Shown here: positions 27,084-35,113 of the stretch, piece after piece | Layout of the letters: every line of letters begins with the position of its first letter | Numbering within the stretch: position 1 is the first letter of the stretch | From: Streptomyces clavifer | GTDB taxonomy: Bacteria > Actinomycetota > Actinomycetes > Streptomycetales > Streptomycetaceae | Length of the DNA: 64,000 bases | NCBI GenBank assembly: GCA_014651175.1 | Contig: BMWJ01000002.1 | Coordinates: forward strand, 434,001 to 498,000 | Direction: 5' to 3' | Translations under genes and position numbers: made by a program | The notes under the pieces: generated by a model | Databases searched by the model: none | The model's input: only the letters and a program-made list of their open reading frames with translations | Told to the model about the DNA's origin: nothing

Positions 27084-27764
27084 TCAGCTGGTGAAGAACT
27101 CGCTGATCTGCTGGGCCACCTGGTCGGCGTGCCTCTTGTGCACCTGGTGGCCGCCGCCGAGCATGATCAGCCGGCAGTCGGGGATGAGGGAGGCCATGTC
27201 GGGCAGCCGGTCCTGCGGCATGCCGCTCTCCGGTCCGCCGGCGATCATCAGGGTGGGTGCGACGATCTGCCCCAGGTCCTCCTCCCACCGCGGGTCGGGG
27301 GCGGCGATCTGGGCCTTGATCTCGGGTACCGCGTTCTCGTCGTAGTCCACCGGCCCCGAGGGGCGGCCGTCGACCACCTGGCCCGGGAAGGGCGGCGGGG
27401 TCTCCACGAGCACCAGCCGCTCGACCCGGTCCGCGTGCTCCTCGGCGAGCAGGTAGGCCACGACTCCGCCCATCGAATGGCCGACGATGCCGACCCGGTC
27501 GAGCTCGCACGCGTCGAGGAACCCGAGGACGTCCTCCGTCATCTGCTCGAACGTGTACTCGTCCGGCCAGTCGCTCTCGCCGTGCCCGCGCAGATCCAGG
27601 GCGTACACCCGCCATTCCTCACCGAGCAGACCGCCCACCGCCTCCCAGCTCGCGGACGAGCCGCCGAGGCCGTGCAGCAGGACGACGGGCGAGCCGAACG
27701 CATCACCCCAGGTCCGATACGCCAGCCGCACATCTCCGACGTCCACAACAGACTGATCTTCCAT
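27084..27764 (-). CDS. Alpha/beta-hydrolase
   Basis: A 226-aa hydrolase with the full set of fold motifs: VVLLHGLGGSSASWEAV (oxyanion loop), ALDLRGHGESDWP, the nucleophile elbow VGIVGHSMGGVVAYLLAEE, the acid region VAPTLMIAGGPESG and the catalytic His in LGGGHQVHKRHADQVA. It is shorter than many relatives, with a reduced cap. It resembles meta-cleavage hydrolases, haloperoxidases and simple esterases, and the substrate cannot be chosen. The start ATG at 27764 is 64 bp from the divergent chitosanase. Confidence 0.87.
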   Translation of the reverse strand: MEDQSVVDVGDVRLAYRTWGDAFGSPVVLLHGLGGSSASWEAVGGLLGEEWRVYALDLRGHGESDWPDEYTFEQMTEDVLGFLDACELDRVGIVGHSMGGVVAYLLAEEHADRVERLVLVETPPPFPGQVVDGRPSGPVDYDENAVPEIKAQIAAPDPRWEEDLGQIVAPTLMIAGGPESGMPQDRLPDMASLIPDCRLIMLGGGHQVHKRHADQVAQQISEFFTS

Positions 27765-27828
27765 GCCCCGAACGCTACAGCCGTACGGCGCCCGCCGGGC
27801 CCCGGCCCCCGCCTGGCAGGCTTGGCGG

Positions 27829-28632
27829 GTGAAACCCCTACGTCTCGCCCTCGCCGCCACCGTGGCCCTCGCCCTGACCGGCTGCTCCGCATCCGCCTCC
27901 GGCTCCCCGGAGAGGAGCCTCGACGATCCGGCGAAGAAGGACATCGCCATGCGGCTGGTGTCCAGCGCGGAGAACTCCTCACTGGACTGGAAGGCGCAGT
28001 ACGGCTACATCGAGGACATCGGGGACGGCCGGGGCTACACCGCCGGCATCATCGGATTCTGCTCCGGCACCGGCGACATGCTGAAGGTCGTCGAGCGGTA
28101 CGCGAAGGCCCGCCCGGGAAACGCACTCGCCCGATTCCGGCCGGCGCTGCGGGCGGTGGAGGGCAGTGATTCGCACGAGGGGCTCGGCGCCGCGTTCACC
28201 GCGGCCTGGACGAAGGCCGCGGGCGACCGGGCGTTCCGGGCGGCGCAGGACGCGGAGCGCGACGAGGCGTATTTCGATCCGGCGGTCGCGCGGGGCGAGG
28301 CGGACGGACTCAGTTCCCTGGGTCAGTTCATCTACTACGACGCGTACGTGATGCACGGCTACGCGGACGCCAAGGGCTCGGTCGGCTTCCGCACGATGCG
28401 CGCCGAGGCCCTGGCGGCGGCAGATCCGCCGTCCGAGGGCGGCGACGAGGAGGCTTATCTGAACGCCTTCCTGGACGCCCGCGTGGCCGCGATCCGCAAG
28501 GAGCCCTCGCACAGCGACACCAGCCGGGTGGAGACGGCTCAGCGCGTCTTCGTGCGCGAGGGCAGACTGCAACTGGAGACTCCGCTGGTGTGGCGGGTGT
28601 ACGGCGAGAGCTTCCGCATCTCCGGCGGCTGA
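27829..28632 (+). CDS. csn: Chitosanase, GH46 (lipoprotein form)
   Basis: A 267-aa GH46 chitosanase, which cleaves chitosan endo-wise. A lipobox LALTGC near residue 19 indicates membrane anchoring rather than free secretion. Catalytic residues are present: Glu48 in SSAENSS and Asp66 in IEDIGDGRGYT, 18 residues apart as in the Streptomyces N174 enzyme. The GTG start at 27829 gives a proper lipoprotein signal; an upstream start adds an alanine-rich stretch of no use. It shares a nearly identical 164-bp tract with the next gene. The palindrome seen before the second copy is absent here. Confidence 0.93.
   Translation: MKPLRLALAATVALALTGCSASASGSPERSLDDPAKKDIAMRLVSSAENSSLDWKAQYGYIEDIGDGRGYTAGIIGFCSGTGDMLKVVERYAKARPGNALARFRPALRAVEGSDSHEGLGAAFTAAWTKAAGDRAFRAAQDAERDEAYFDPAVARGEADGLSSLGQFIYYDAYVMHGYADAKGSVGFRTMRAEALAAADPPSEGGDEEAYLNAFLDARVAAIRKEPSHSDTSRVETAQRVFVREGRLQLETPLVWRVYGESFRISGG
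27919..28082 (+). repeat. Copy 1 of a 164-bp near-identical tract shared by the two chitosanases
   Basis: This segment and 29011-29174 differ at only two bases, while the sequences beyond fall to roughly 60-65 percent identity by eye. It covers the active-site region. The sharp edges suggest recent gene conversion. Confidence 0.85.
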
Positions 28633-28771
28633 CCCACGACCGGGGGCGCGCGAAGCACCCGCACCCCTGTGCGCGTACGCCGGTTCCTTCGGTGCGTGGC
28701 TCGTGCGCAACGCCGTGCACGATCTCGGTTCACCTGTGTCCGGGGGGTGTACCGGACGCTCCACAGCCTGA

Positions 28772-28786
28772 TAGGAAAGCTTCCTA
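28772..28786 (+). promoter_or_regulatory. CsnR-like palindrome upstream of chitosanase 2
   Basis: TAGGAAAGCTTCCTA is a perfect 6-bp inverted repeat with a 3-bp centre, 38 bp before the second chitosanase start. Chitosanase genes in Streptomyces are controlled by the ROK-family repressor CsnR through a GGAAA-type palindrome (recalled), so this is probably its site. Confidence 0.65.
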
Positions 28787-28824
28787 ACAGAACAACGGAA
28801 CGGCGAACTCCCTTTGGAGGACTG

Positions 28825-29712
28825 GTGCATCACCCCCACAACAGCACCGCACGTCGCACCACCGGCATCACCCGCACTACCCACCTCACCCGCCCCGTCG
28901 GTCTCGCCGTGCTGGCCCTCGGGCTGACCTTCACGGCGATTCCGATGACCGCCCAGGCCGGCGTCCCCACGCCGCCGGCCGTTCATCACCTGGAGGCCGC
29001 CGCGACCGGGCTCGACGATCCGGCGAAGAAGGACATCGCCATGCGGCTGGTGTCCAGCGCGGAGAACTCCTCACTGGACTGGGAGGCGCAGTACGGCTAC
29101 ATCGAGGACATCGGGGACGGCCGCGGCTACACCGCCGGCATCATCGGATTCTGCTCCGGCACCGGCGACATGCTCGATCTGGTCGAGCTGTACACGGAGC
29201 GGAAGCCGGGCAACGTCCTCGCGGAGTACCTGCCCGCCCTGCGTGAGGTGGACGGGTCCGACTCGCACGACGGGCTCGACCCGGGCTTCACCGGGGACTG
29301 GGCCGAAGCCGCGTCCGACCCGGCGTTCGAGCAGGCGCAGAACGACGAGCGGGACCGGGTCTACTTCGACCCGGCGGTCAGCCGGGGCAAGGCCGACGGC
29401 CTGGGCACGCTCGGGCAGTTCGCGTACTACGACGCCATCGTCATGCACGGCGGCGGCGACGACGGTACGAGCTTCGGGTCGATCCGGCAGAGGGCCGTGG
29501 CGCAGGCGCGGCCGCCGTCGCAGGGCGGTGACGAGGTCGCCTACCTCGACGCGTTCCTGGACGCGCGGGTCTGGGCGATGGAGCAGGAGGAGGCCCACTC
29601 GGACACCAGCCGGGTGGACACGGCCCAGCGGGTCTTCCTGCGGAACGGCAACCTGGATCTGGATCCGCCGCTGGACTGGCACGTGTACGGCGACGCCTTC
29701 CACATCGGCTGA
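28825..29712 (+). CDS. csnA: Chitosanase, GH46 (secreted form)
   Basis: A 295-aa GH46 chitosanase with a long, partly basic signal region (HPHNSTARRTTGITRTTH, possibly Tat-like with an RR pair, then VGLAVLALGLTFTAIPM and cleavage near AQA). The mature part is close to the classic Streptomyces enzyme, with the same Glu (SSAENSS) and Asp (GDGRGYT) pair, and FDPAVSRGKADGLGTLGQFAYYDA. GTG at 28825 follows TTTGGAGG. This is probably the main inducible extracellular enzyme, given its own palindromic operator and following terminator. Confidence 0.95.
   Translation: MHHPHNSTARRTTGITRTTHLTRPVGLAVLALGLTFTAIPMTAQAGVPTPPAVHHLEAAATGLDDPAKKDIAMRLVSSAENSSLDWEAQYGYIEDIGDGRGYTAGIIGFCSGTGDMLDLVELYTERKPGNVLAEYLPALREVDGSDSHDGLDPGFTGDWAEAASDPAFEQAQNDERDRVYFDPAVSRGKADGLGTLGQFAYYDAIVMHGGGDDGTSFGSIRQRAVAQARPPSQGGDEVAYLDAFLDARVWAMEQEEAHSDTSRVDTAQRVFLRNGNLDLDPPLDWHVYGDAFHIG
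29011..29174 (+). repeat. Copy 2 of the 164-bp chitosanase tract
   Basis: Counterpart of 27919-28082, with two mismatches. One changes Lys to Glu after SSLDW; the other is silent in GDGRG. Confidence 0.85.
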
Positions 29713-29722
29713 TCCCCCGCGC

Positions 29723-29766
29723 CCGGTGCGGGTACGGCGGTCCCGGGACCGCCGTACCCGCACCGG
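29723..29766 (+). terminator. Perfect 22-bp palindrome, chitosanase 2 terminator
   Basis: Two 22-nt arms meet without a separate loop (29723-29744 and 29745-29766), just after the chitosanase stop. They would form a very stable hairpin active in either direction before the convergent permease gene. Confidence 0.8.
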
Positions 29767-29857
29767 ACCGCCGCGCACCCGGCCGTACGTACGCCCGGTC
29801 GTGCGCGCACCCGGCCGGGCATGCCCACGACCCCGGGCCCCGGTCGCCCGCCCCCGG

Positions 29858-31279
29858 TCAGTGGGCGACGGGCAGGGCCATCGGGTCTTTCGGCTGCTCG
29901 CCGTCCACGTCCTCTCCCCCCGCTCCCCCGTCCCGCTCGCGGCCCAGGTGGTTGAAGGCCAGGTTCAGCAGGATCGCCACGACGCAGCCCGTGGAGATGC
30001 CCGAGTCGAGGACGACGAGCAGGTCCTCGGGGAAGGCGTGGTAGAAGTCCGGCGCGGCGATCGGGATCAGGCCGATGCCGACCGCGGTCGCGACGATCAG
30101 GGCGTTCTCGCCCTTCTCCAGCGCCGCCGCGGCCAGGGTCTGGATGCCGCTCGCGGCGACCGACCCGAAGAGGACGATGCCGGCGCCGCCGAGTACGGGC
30201 AGCGGCACGAGGGCGATGACGGACGCGGCGACGGGGACCAGGCCGAGCACCACGAGGATGACCCCGCCCGCGGCGACGACGAACCGGCTGCGGACCTTGG
30301 TCATCGCGACGAGCCCGATGTTCTGGGCGAACGCACTGCACATGAACCCGTTGAAGAGCGGGCTGATGGCGCTGCCGAGCGTGTCCGCGCGCAGCCCGCC
30401 CTCGATGGTCCGCTCGTCCGCCGGGCGCCCGACGATCTTGCCGAGAGCCAGCATGTCGGCGGTGGACTCGGTCATGCAGACCAGCATCACGATGCACATC
30501 GAGATGATCGCCGCGATCTCGAACTGCGGTGCCCCGAAGTGGAACGGCGTCGGGAAGCCGACCAGGTCCGCGTCCCCCAGCGCCCCGAAGTCGGTGATGC
30601 CGACGGGGATCGCGATGAGCGTGCCGACGACCAGGCCGAGCAGGATGGCGATCTGCTGGAGGAAGCCGCGCAGGAGTTTGCGCAGGGCGAGCACGATCAC
30701 GAGGGTGACGGCGGCCATCGTGATGTTGGTCGTCGAACCGTGGTCGGCCGCGCCCGCGTCGCCGCCCTGGGACCAATTGAAGGCGACCGGCAGCAGGGAG
30801 ACGCCGATCAGGGTGATGACGGTGCCGGTGACCACCGGCGGGAAGAACCGGACGAGTTTGCAGAAGTACGGGGCGAGTACGAAACCGAGGAGGCTGGCGA
30901 CGATGATCGCGCCGAAGATGACGGCGATGCCGTCGTGCCCCCGGTCCTTGCCTATCGCGATCATCGGGGTCACCCCGGCGAACGAGACCCCGTTGACGAA
31001 CGGCAGCCGGGCGCCTATGCGCCAGAAGCCGAGAGTCTGGAGCAGGGTGGCTATACCGGCGGTGAAGAGGCTCGCTCCCATCAGGAACGCGGTCTCCGCC
31101 GCGGTGAGGCCCACGGCGGGCCCCACGATCATGGGCGGGGCCACCACACCCGCGTACATCGCGGCCACGTGCTGCAGACCGCTGGTGAACATCCTCAGCG
31201 GGGGGAGCTTCTCGTCGACCGGGTGTTTCAGGTCGGATTCTACGGATGTGTCTGTGCGAAACCTGGGCGTAGCTGCCAC
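29858..31279 (-). CDS. NCS2-family purine/xanthine permease
   Basis: A 473-aa NCS2 (NAT) transporter with about 12-14 membrane segments. The QH motif is in FTSGLQHVAAMYAGVVAPP, the NAT signature region in CMTESTADMLALGKIVGRP, and FNGFMCSAFAQNIGLVAMTKV is characteristic of xanthine/uric acid permeases. It would import urate or xanthine by cation symport. GTG at 31279 is chosen for the GGAGGAA upstream; an earlier in-frame start adds 59 residues with no hydrophobic character. It lies downstream of the 8-oxoguanine deaminase on the same strand, but a hairpin separates them. Neither purine operator is visible upstream. Confidence 0.92.
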   Translation of the reverse strand: MAATPRFRTDTSVESDLKHPVDEKLPPLRMFTSGLQHVAAMYAGVVAPPMIVGPAVGLTAAETAFLMGASLFTAGIATLLQTLGFWRIGARLPFVNGVSFAGVTPMIAIGKDRGHDGIAVIFGAIIVASLLGFVLAPYFCKLVRFFPPVVTGTVITLIGVSLLPVAFNWSQGGDAGAADHGSTTNITMAAVTLVIVLALRKLLRGFLQQIAILLGLVVGTLIAIPVGITDFGALGDADLVGFPTPFHFGAPQFEIAAIISMCIVMLVCMTESTADMLALGKIVGRPADERTIEGGLRADTLGSAISPLFNGFMCSAFAQNIGLVAMTKVRSRFVVAAGGVILVVLGLVPVAASVIALVPLPVLGGAGIVLFGSVAASGIQTLAAAALEKGENALIVATAVGIGLIPIAAPDFYHAFPEDLLVVLDSGISTGCVVAILLNLAFNHLGRERDGGAGGEDVDGEQPKDPMALPVAH

Positions 31280-31467
31280 GGCGGCTTCCTCCGGTCGGGT
31301 ACGCGTCAGGGACGCGGGTGTCAGGGAGGTGGTGCTGAGTGGGGCGTTGATGCAGGTCGTGCAGCTGGTGCGGCAGCTTTCGTCACCGGTGCGGGGCATG
31401 CGCCGGACAGGTGCGTCCGGGCACACGCTCCCGCAGCGGCTGCCGCGGATCCTCACGGGTCCACGGC

Positions 31468-31499
31468 GGCCGGCCGAGGGCCGTCCCCCTCGGCCGGCC
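31468..31499 (-). terminator. 8-oxoguanine deaminase terminator hairpin
   Basis: A perfect 13-bp stem (GGCCGGCCGAGGG with CCCTCGGCCGGCC) and 6-nt loop, 39 bp after the deaminase stop on the minus strand. Confidence 0.8.
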
Positions 31500-31537
31500 T
31501 GTCAGGGGGGGTGGTGCGGGTGGGAGGGCGCGGAGCG

Positions 31538-32935
31538 TCAGGCTCCGGCGGCGATCGTCGCCAGGCGCCGGGCCTCGTCGCGGGTCGCGCGGGCGATGGC
31601 GTCCTCGTCCACCGTGATCAGGTGGTTGTCCTCGACGACGGGTCTGCCGTTGACGAGGGAGAGGGTGACGGGTGCCGCGGCGCCGAAGACGAGTGCGGTC
31701 ACCGGGTCGGCGATGGAGGCGTGGGCGAGGGTGTCGAGCTTCCACAGCACGAGGTCGGCGAGCTTGCCGGCCTCCAGGGAGCCGATCTCGCCGGCGCGGC
31801 CGAGGACCTGCGCACCGCCGTACGTCCCCAGGCGCAGGGCCTGGCGGGCGTTGAGCGCCTTCTCGCGGCGGGCGCCGAGACGGTTGATGAGAAGGGCGTT
31901 GCGCAGCTCGGTGTGGAGTTCGCCGGACTCGTTGGAGGCGGTGCCGTCGACGCCGAGGCCGACGGGGACACCGGCGGCGAGCATGTCGGGTACGCGGGCG
32001 ATGCCTGCGGCGAGGCGGGCGTTGGAGGACGGGCAGTGGGCGACGCCGGTGCCGGTGCGGGCGAAGGCGGCGATGTCGGAGTCGTTCATGTGGACGCAGT
32101 GCGCCATCCACACGTCGTCGCCGAGCCAGCCGGTCGACTCGAAGTAGTCGGTCGGGCCCATGCCGAACAGTTCCTTGCAGAACTGCTCCTCCTCGACGGT
32201 CTCCGAGCCGTGCGTGTGCAGCCGTACTCCGCGGCGGCGGGCCAGTTCGGCGCCCTGCCGGAGGAGTTCGGTCGACACGGAGAAGGGTGAGCAGGGGGCG
32301 ACGGCGATGCGGGTCATCGCGTCGGACGACGCGTCGTGGTGTGCGTCGATGGTCGCCTCGGTGGCGGCGAGAGCCCCGTCCAGGGTCTCGACGGCGAAGT
32401 CCGGCGGGAGTCCGCCGTCCTTCTCGCTGCGGTCCATGGAGCCGCGGGCGAGGGTGAAGCGTATGCCCATGTCGCGGGCGGCTCCGATGATGGCGCCGGA
32501 CAGGTCGCCGGAGCCGCGCGGGTAGACGTAGTGGTGGTCCATCGCGGTGGTGACTCCGCCGCGGGCCATCATGGCGAGGGAGCCCTGGGCCGCGGCGCGG
32601 GCCATCGGCTCGTCGATGCGCGCCCAGGTCGGGTAGAGGGCGACGAGCCAGTCGAAGAGGTTGTGGTCGGTCGCGAGGCCCCGGGTGATCCACTGGTAGA
32701 AGTGGTGATGCGTGTTGACCAGGCCGGGCGTGACGAGGTGACCGGTGCCGTCGACGCGCCGCACGACGCCGGCGAGCCCGTCGGGCGCGCTGCCCGCGCC
32801 GACGGACTCGATGCGGTTGCCGGCCACGACGACATGGCCCGAGGCGTACTCGGTGTCGTGGGCGTCGACGGTCGCGATCGAACAGTTCTCGATGACGATG
32901 CGTTCCGTGGCCCTGGGGTCCGCCGAAGCTGCCAT
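31538..32935 (-). CDS. 8-oxoguanine deaminase (guanine/atrazine-deaminase-like amidohydrolase)
   Basis: A 465-aa amidohydrolase. Metal ligands are seen in VNTHHHFYQW, THGSETVEEE and the late Asp in LGVDGTASNES; GVAHCPSSNARLAAGIA is typical of the guanine/8-oxoguanine deaminase and TrzN-AtzA group. The most likely reaction is deamination of 8-oxoguanine to urate, feeding uricase next door. The start is ATG at 32935 with AAGGAAG upstream. It has its own leader because a terminator follows uricase. No motif A or B is visible before it. Confidence 0.88.
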   Translation of the reverse strand: MAASADPRATERIVIENCSIATVDAHDTEYASGHVVVAGNRIESVGAGSAPDGLAGVVRRVDGTGHLVTPGLVNTHHHFYQWITRGLATDHNLFDWLVALYPTWARIDEPMARAAAQGSLAMMARGGVTTAMDHHYVYPRGSGDLSGAIIGAARDMGIRFTLARGSMDRSEKDGGLPPDFAVETLDGALAATEATIDAHHDASSDAMTRIAVAPCSPFSVSTELLRQGAELARRRGVRLHTHGSETVEEEQFCKELFGMGPTDYFESTGWLGDDVWMAHCVHMNDSDIAAFARTGTGVAHCPSSNARLAAGIARVPDMLAAGVPVGLGVDGTASNESGELHTELRNALLINRLGARREKALNARQALRLGTYGGAQVLGRAGEIGSLEAGKLADLVLWKLDTLAHASIADPVTALVFGAAAPVTLSLVNGRPVVEDNHLITVDEDAIARATRDEARRLATIAAGA

Positions 32936-33045
32936 GGTGCTTCCTTCTTCCGTCTCTGGCGAGGTGGGCACGGCAGGACCCTGGGAGGATTTGAGTGCCA
33001 CGGCGGCGAGGCGGGCGCCGTGGGTGCCGAGGGGGGAGAGATCGT

Positions 33046-33084
33046 CCGGCCCTCCGCACGGCTGCGGGGGCGGCGGAGGGCCGG
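33046..33084 (-). terminator. Uricase operon terminator hairpin
   Basis: A perfect 12-bp stem (CCGGCCCTCCGC with GCGGAGGGCCGG) just after the uricase stop separates the uraD-uraH-uricase transcript from the deaminase gene. Confidence 0.78.
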
Positions 33085-33096
33085 CTCGGTACTGCG

Positions 33097-34020
33097 TCAG
33101 AGGTTGGTCATGTCCACCGGGATCCTCTGCTCGGCGCCGTCCCGGAGCACGGTCGCCTCGATGAGGCCGTACGGGCGGTCGGCCGCGAAGTAGACCTCAT
33201 TGTCGTTCTCGAGGCCGAACGGCTCCAGGTCCACGAGGAAGTGGTGGTTGTTGGGCAGTGAGAAGCGGATCTCGTCGATCTCGCTCCGGCTCTCGATGAT
33301 GCGGGAACCCATCTGGTACAGGGTCTGCTGCAACGAGAGGGAGTAGGTCTCGGCGAAGGCCTGGAGCATGTGCTTGCGCGCCTGCTCGTAGGACTTCTCC
33401 CAGTTCGGCATGCGCTCCTCGTCGTCGGTCCAGTTGTACCGCCACCTCGCGGACACGTCCGTCGCGAGGATGCGGTCGTACGCCTCCTTGAGCGTCGTGT
33501 ACCGGTCCTTGGCGTAACCCCAGAACTCGGAGTTGGTGGAGTTCATCACCGTGAGGTCCTTGAGACCGGAGACGACCTCCCACTTCTGTCCGTCGTAGGT
33601 GATCTGGGTGGTGCGGGTCTCCTGGCCCTTGCGGACGAAGGAGTGCTTGACGTCGTCGGCGCCGATGAACCTCGAGTTGGCGTCCGAGGTCGCGATGCGC
33701 TCCCAGGCGTACTCCTCGATCCGGATCCGGGCGGTCCCGATCGGTTCCTGCGAGGTCACGAAGTGCCGGGCGAGGTGGATGCCGAACTGCTCGGCGGACT
33801 CGATGCCGTGCTCCTTGGCGAACGCGAACACCGTGTTCTTGGTGGTGTCGGTCGGCAGGACGTTCGCGTTGGAGCCGGAGTAGTGGACCTCGTCCATGTC
33901 GCCGGAGAGGGCGACGGAGACGTTGAGGTCCTTGATGTGGTGCGTGTCGCCGTCCCGCGTGATCCTGACGACGCGGTTCTCTGCTTTGCCGTACTGGTTC
34001 TGGCCGAGAATCGTGGGCAT
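33097..34020 (-). CDS. pucL: Urate oxidase (uricase)
   Basis: A 307-aa cofactor-free uricase, which oxidises urate to 5-hydroxyisourate and releases hydrogen peroxide. Lys12 in QNQYGKAENRV and the Thr in LPTDTTKNTVFAFAKEHG form the usual catalytic pair. NSEFWGYAKDRYTTL and LPNNHHFLVDLEPFG are family blocks. It is the last gene of uraD-uraH-uricase, starting 6 bp after the uraH stop. The peroxide product gives sense to the catalase gene that shares the operon's promoter element. No C-terminal peroxisome-like signal, as expected in bacteria. Confidence 0.97.
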   Translation of the reverse strand: MPTILGQNQYGKAENRVVRITRDGDTHHIKDLNVSVALSGDMDEVHYSGSNANVLPTDTTKNTVFAFAKEHGIESAEQFGIHLARHFVTSQEPIGTARIRIEEYAWERIATSDANSRFIGADDVKHSFVRKGQETRTTQITYDGQKWEVVSGLKDLTVMNSTNSEFWGYAKDRYTTLKEAYDRILATDVSARWRYNWTDDEERMPNWEKSYEQARKHMLQAFAETYSLSLQQTLYQMGSRIIESRSEIDEIRFSLPNNHHFLVDLEPFGLENDNEVYFAADRPYGLIEATVLRDGAEQRIPVDMTNL

Positions 34021-34026
34021 TGTCTG

Positions 34027-34425
34027 CTAGCTCCCTCGGTAAACGGAGTAGCCGAACGGGTTGAGCAGCAGCGGTACGTGATAGTGCTCGCCCGGGGCGA
34101 CGGCGAAAGCGATCGCCACCTCCGGGAAGAACGCACCGCTGTCCCTTACGCGGGGGGCGTCCTGCTGCGCCTCGGCTTGCTTCTGGCTGGTGAAGTACGA
34201 CTCGGTGTCGAAGACGAGCCGTACGTGGGTGGTGCCCTCCGGCAGGGCCGGCAGGTCCTTGCAGCGCCCGTCCGCGTCGGTCGCGGATCCGCCGAGCGCC
34301 GCGTACGGCGCGTCGCCGCCGCGGGCGGCGAGGGAGACCGCGACGGCCGCGGCGGGGCGGCCGGTGCTGGTGTCCAGGACGTGGGTGGACACGGACGCGG
34401 TGGTGTCGGTGCTCAAGGCCGTCAC
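34027..34425 (-). CDS. uraH: 5-hydroxyisourate hydrolase (transthyretin-like)
   Basis: A 132-aa HIU hydrolase, acting just after uricase. SVSTHVLDTSTGRPA carries the first catalytic His, a conserved Arg lies in the middle, and the C-terminal tetrapeptide YRGS is the hallmark that separates HIU hydrolases from transthyretin. GTG at 34425 overlaps the uraD stop by 4 nt. Confidence 0.96.
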   Translation of the reverse strand: MTALSTDTTASVSTHVLDTSTGRPAAAVAVSLAARGGDAPYAALGGSATDADGRCKDLPALPEGTTHVRLVFDTESYFTSQKQAEAQQDAPRVRDSGAFFPEVAIAFAVAPGEHYHVPLLLNPFGYSVYRGS

Positions 34426-34943
34426 GCTCCTTGCTCTGGGGATTCCCGTACGAGGCGGGTCAGCCGGATGCGGTTGATCCTGCCCAGTTCGGTGCGTACG
34501 TGTCCGCGTTCCTGCTCGGGCGAGTTGGCGATCCGGGACTTCACCGCGTCGCGCATCTGCTCACCGGTGGCTCCGGTGGCGCAGATCAGGAAGACATGGC
34601 CGAACCGCTCCTGGTAGGCCAGGTTCAGTTCGAGCATTTCGGTCCTGAGCTCCTCGGACGCTCCGGCCATCCCCCGCTGTTCACGGGCGGAGGCCGGGTC
34701 CCCGGGTTTCGGGCGGCCGATCGGCGGGTGGCCCGCCATCGCTTCGGCCAGGTCCTCCGGGGAGAGCTCGGCCGTGGCGGCGTCACTCGTGGTGAACAGG
34801 GCTTCCTCGGTGGCGTACGGCCGGTGGGCGAGGACGGCGCTCCCCCATGCCGTGCTGGCGCACACCTCGTGCAGCGCGGCAGCGGCCTCGTCGGCCGTCA
34901 GGGTGTTGAACCGGGCCAGGCCCGGTGTGGAGCTCGAAGTCAC
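34422..34943 (-). CDS. uraD: OHCU decarboxylase
   Basis: A 173-aa 2-oxo-4-hydroxy-4-carboxy-5-ureidoimidazoline decarboxylase, which gives S-allantoin. The catalytic His is in AGHPPIGRPKPGDPAS; LNLAYQERFGHVFLICATG and ELGRINRIRLTRLV are family blocks. GTG at 34943 has GGAGG upstream. First gene of the urate operon and directly behind the motif B promoter. Confidence 0.96.
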   Translation of the reverse strand: MTSSSTPGLARFNTLTADEAAAALHEVCASTAWGSAVLAHRPYATEEALFTTSDAATAELSPEDLAEAMAGHPPIGRPKPGDPASAREQRGMAGASEELRTEMLELNLAYQERFGHVFLICATGATGEQMRDAVKSRIANSPEQERGHVRTELGRINRIRLTRLVRESPEQGA

Positions 34944-34992
34944 GGGAGCCTCCGTGGCTGCTTCTTCGCTGTGCGTTGTTCGGGCTGCGGAC

Positions 34993-35033
34993 AGCTAACG
35001 CCCTTCGCAACTTCACGTCAACAGTTTGTTGAA
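34993..35033 (-). promoter_or_regulatory. uraD promoter with motif B operator
   Basis: Read toward uraD, the 17-mer TTCAACAAACTGTTGAC (35017-35033) is identical to the one before catalase. Its right arm contains the TTGACG -35 (35016-35021), followed after 17 bp by TTAGCT (34993-34998). A protein bound here would block RNA polymerase. The neighbouring HTH_22 protein is the nearest candidate. Confidence 0.72.
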
Positions 35034-35049
35034 ATTCCACGAACGCAAG

Positions 35050-35081
35050 GAGCCGCCGTCCCGGCATCCGGACGGCGGCTC
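35050..35081 (-). terminator. Terminator of the HTH_22 operon
   Basis: A perfect 12-bp stem (GAGCCGCCGTCC with GGACGGCGGCTC) and 8-nt loop, 33 bp after the HTH_22 stop, just upstream of the uraD promoter. Confidence 0.75.
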
Positions 35082-35113
35082 TCCCTCGGGCGCACGGCCG
35101 GCCCCCGGGTCAC

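Noticed and set aside
29243..32290. A 1015-codon open frame across chitosanase, permease and deaminase genes
   Set aside because: It crosses three recognised genes and two hairpins in the wrong frame or strand and has no family resemblance.
35035..35049. A motif A site at uraD (TTCCA-CGAAC-GCAAG)
   Set aside because: Only the left half matches and no partner site lies 21 bp away, so uraD is assigned motif B only.
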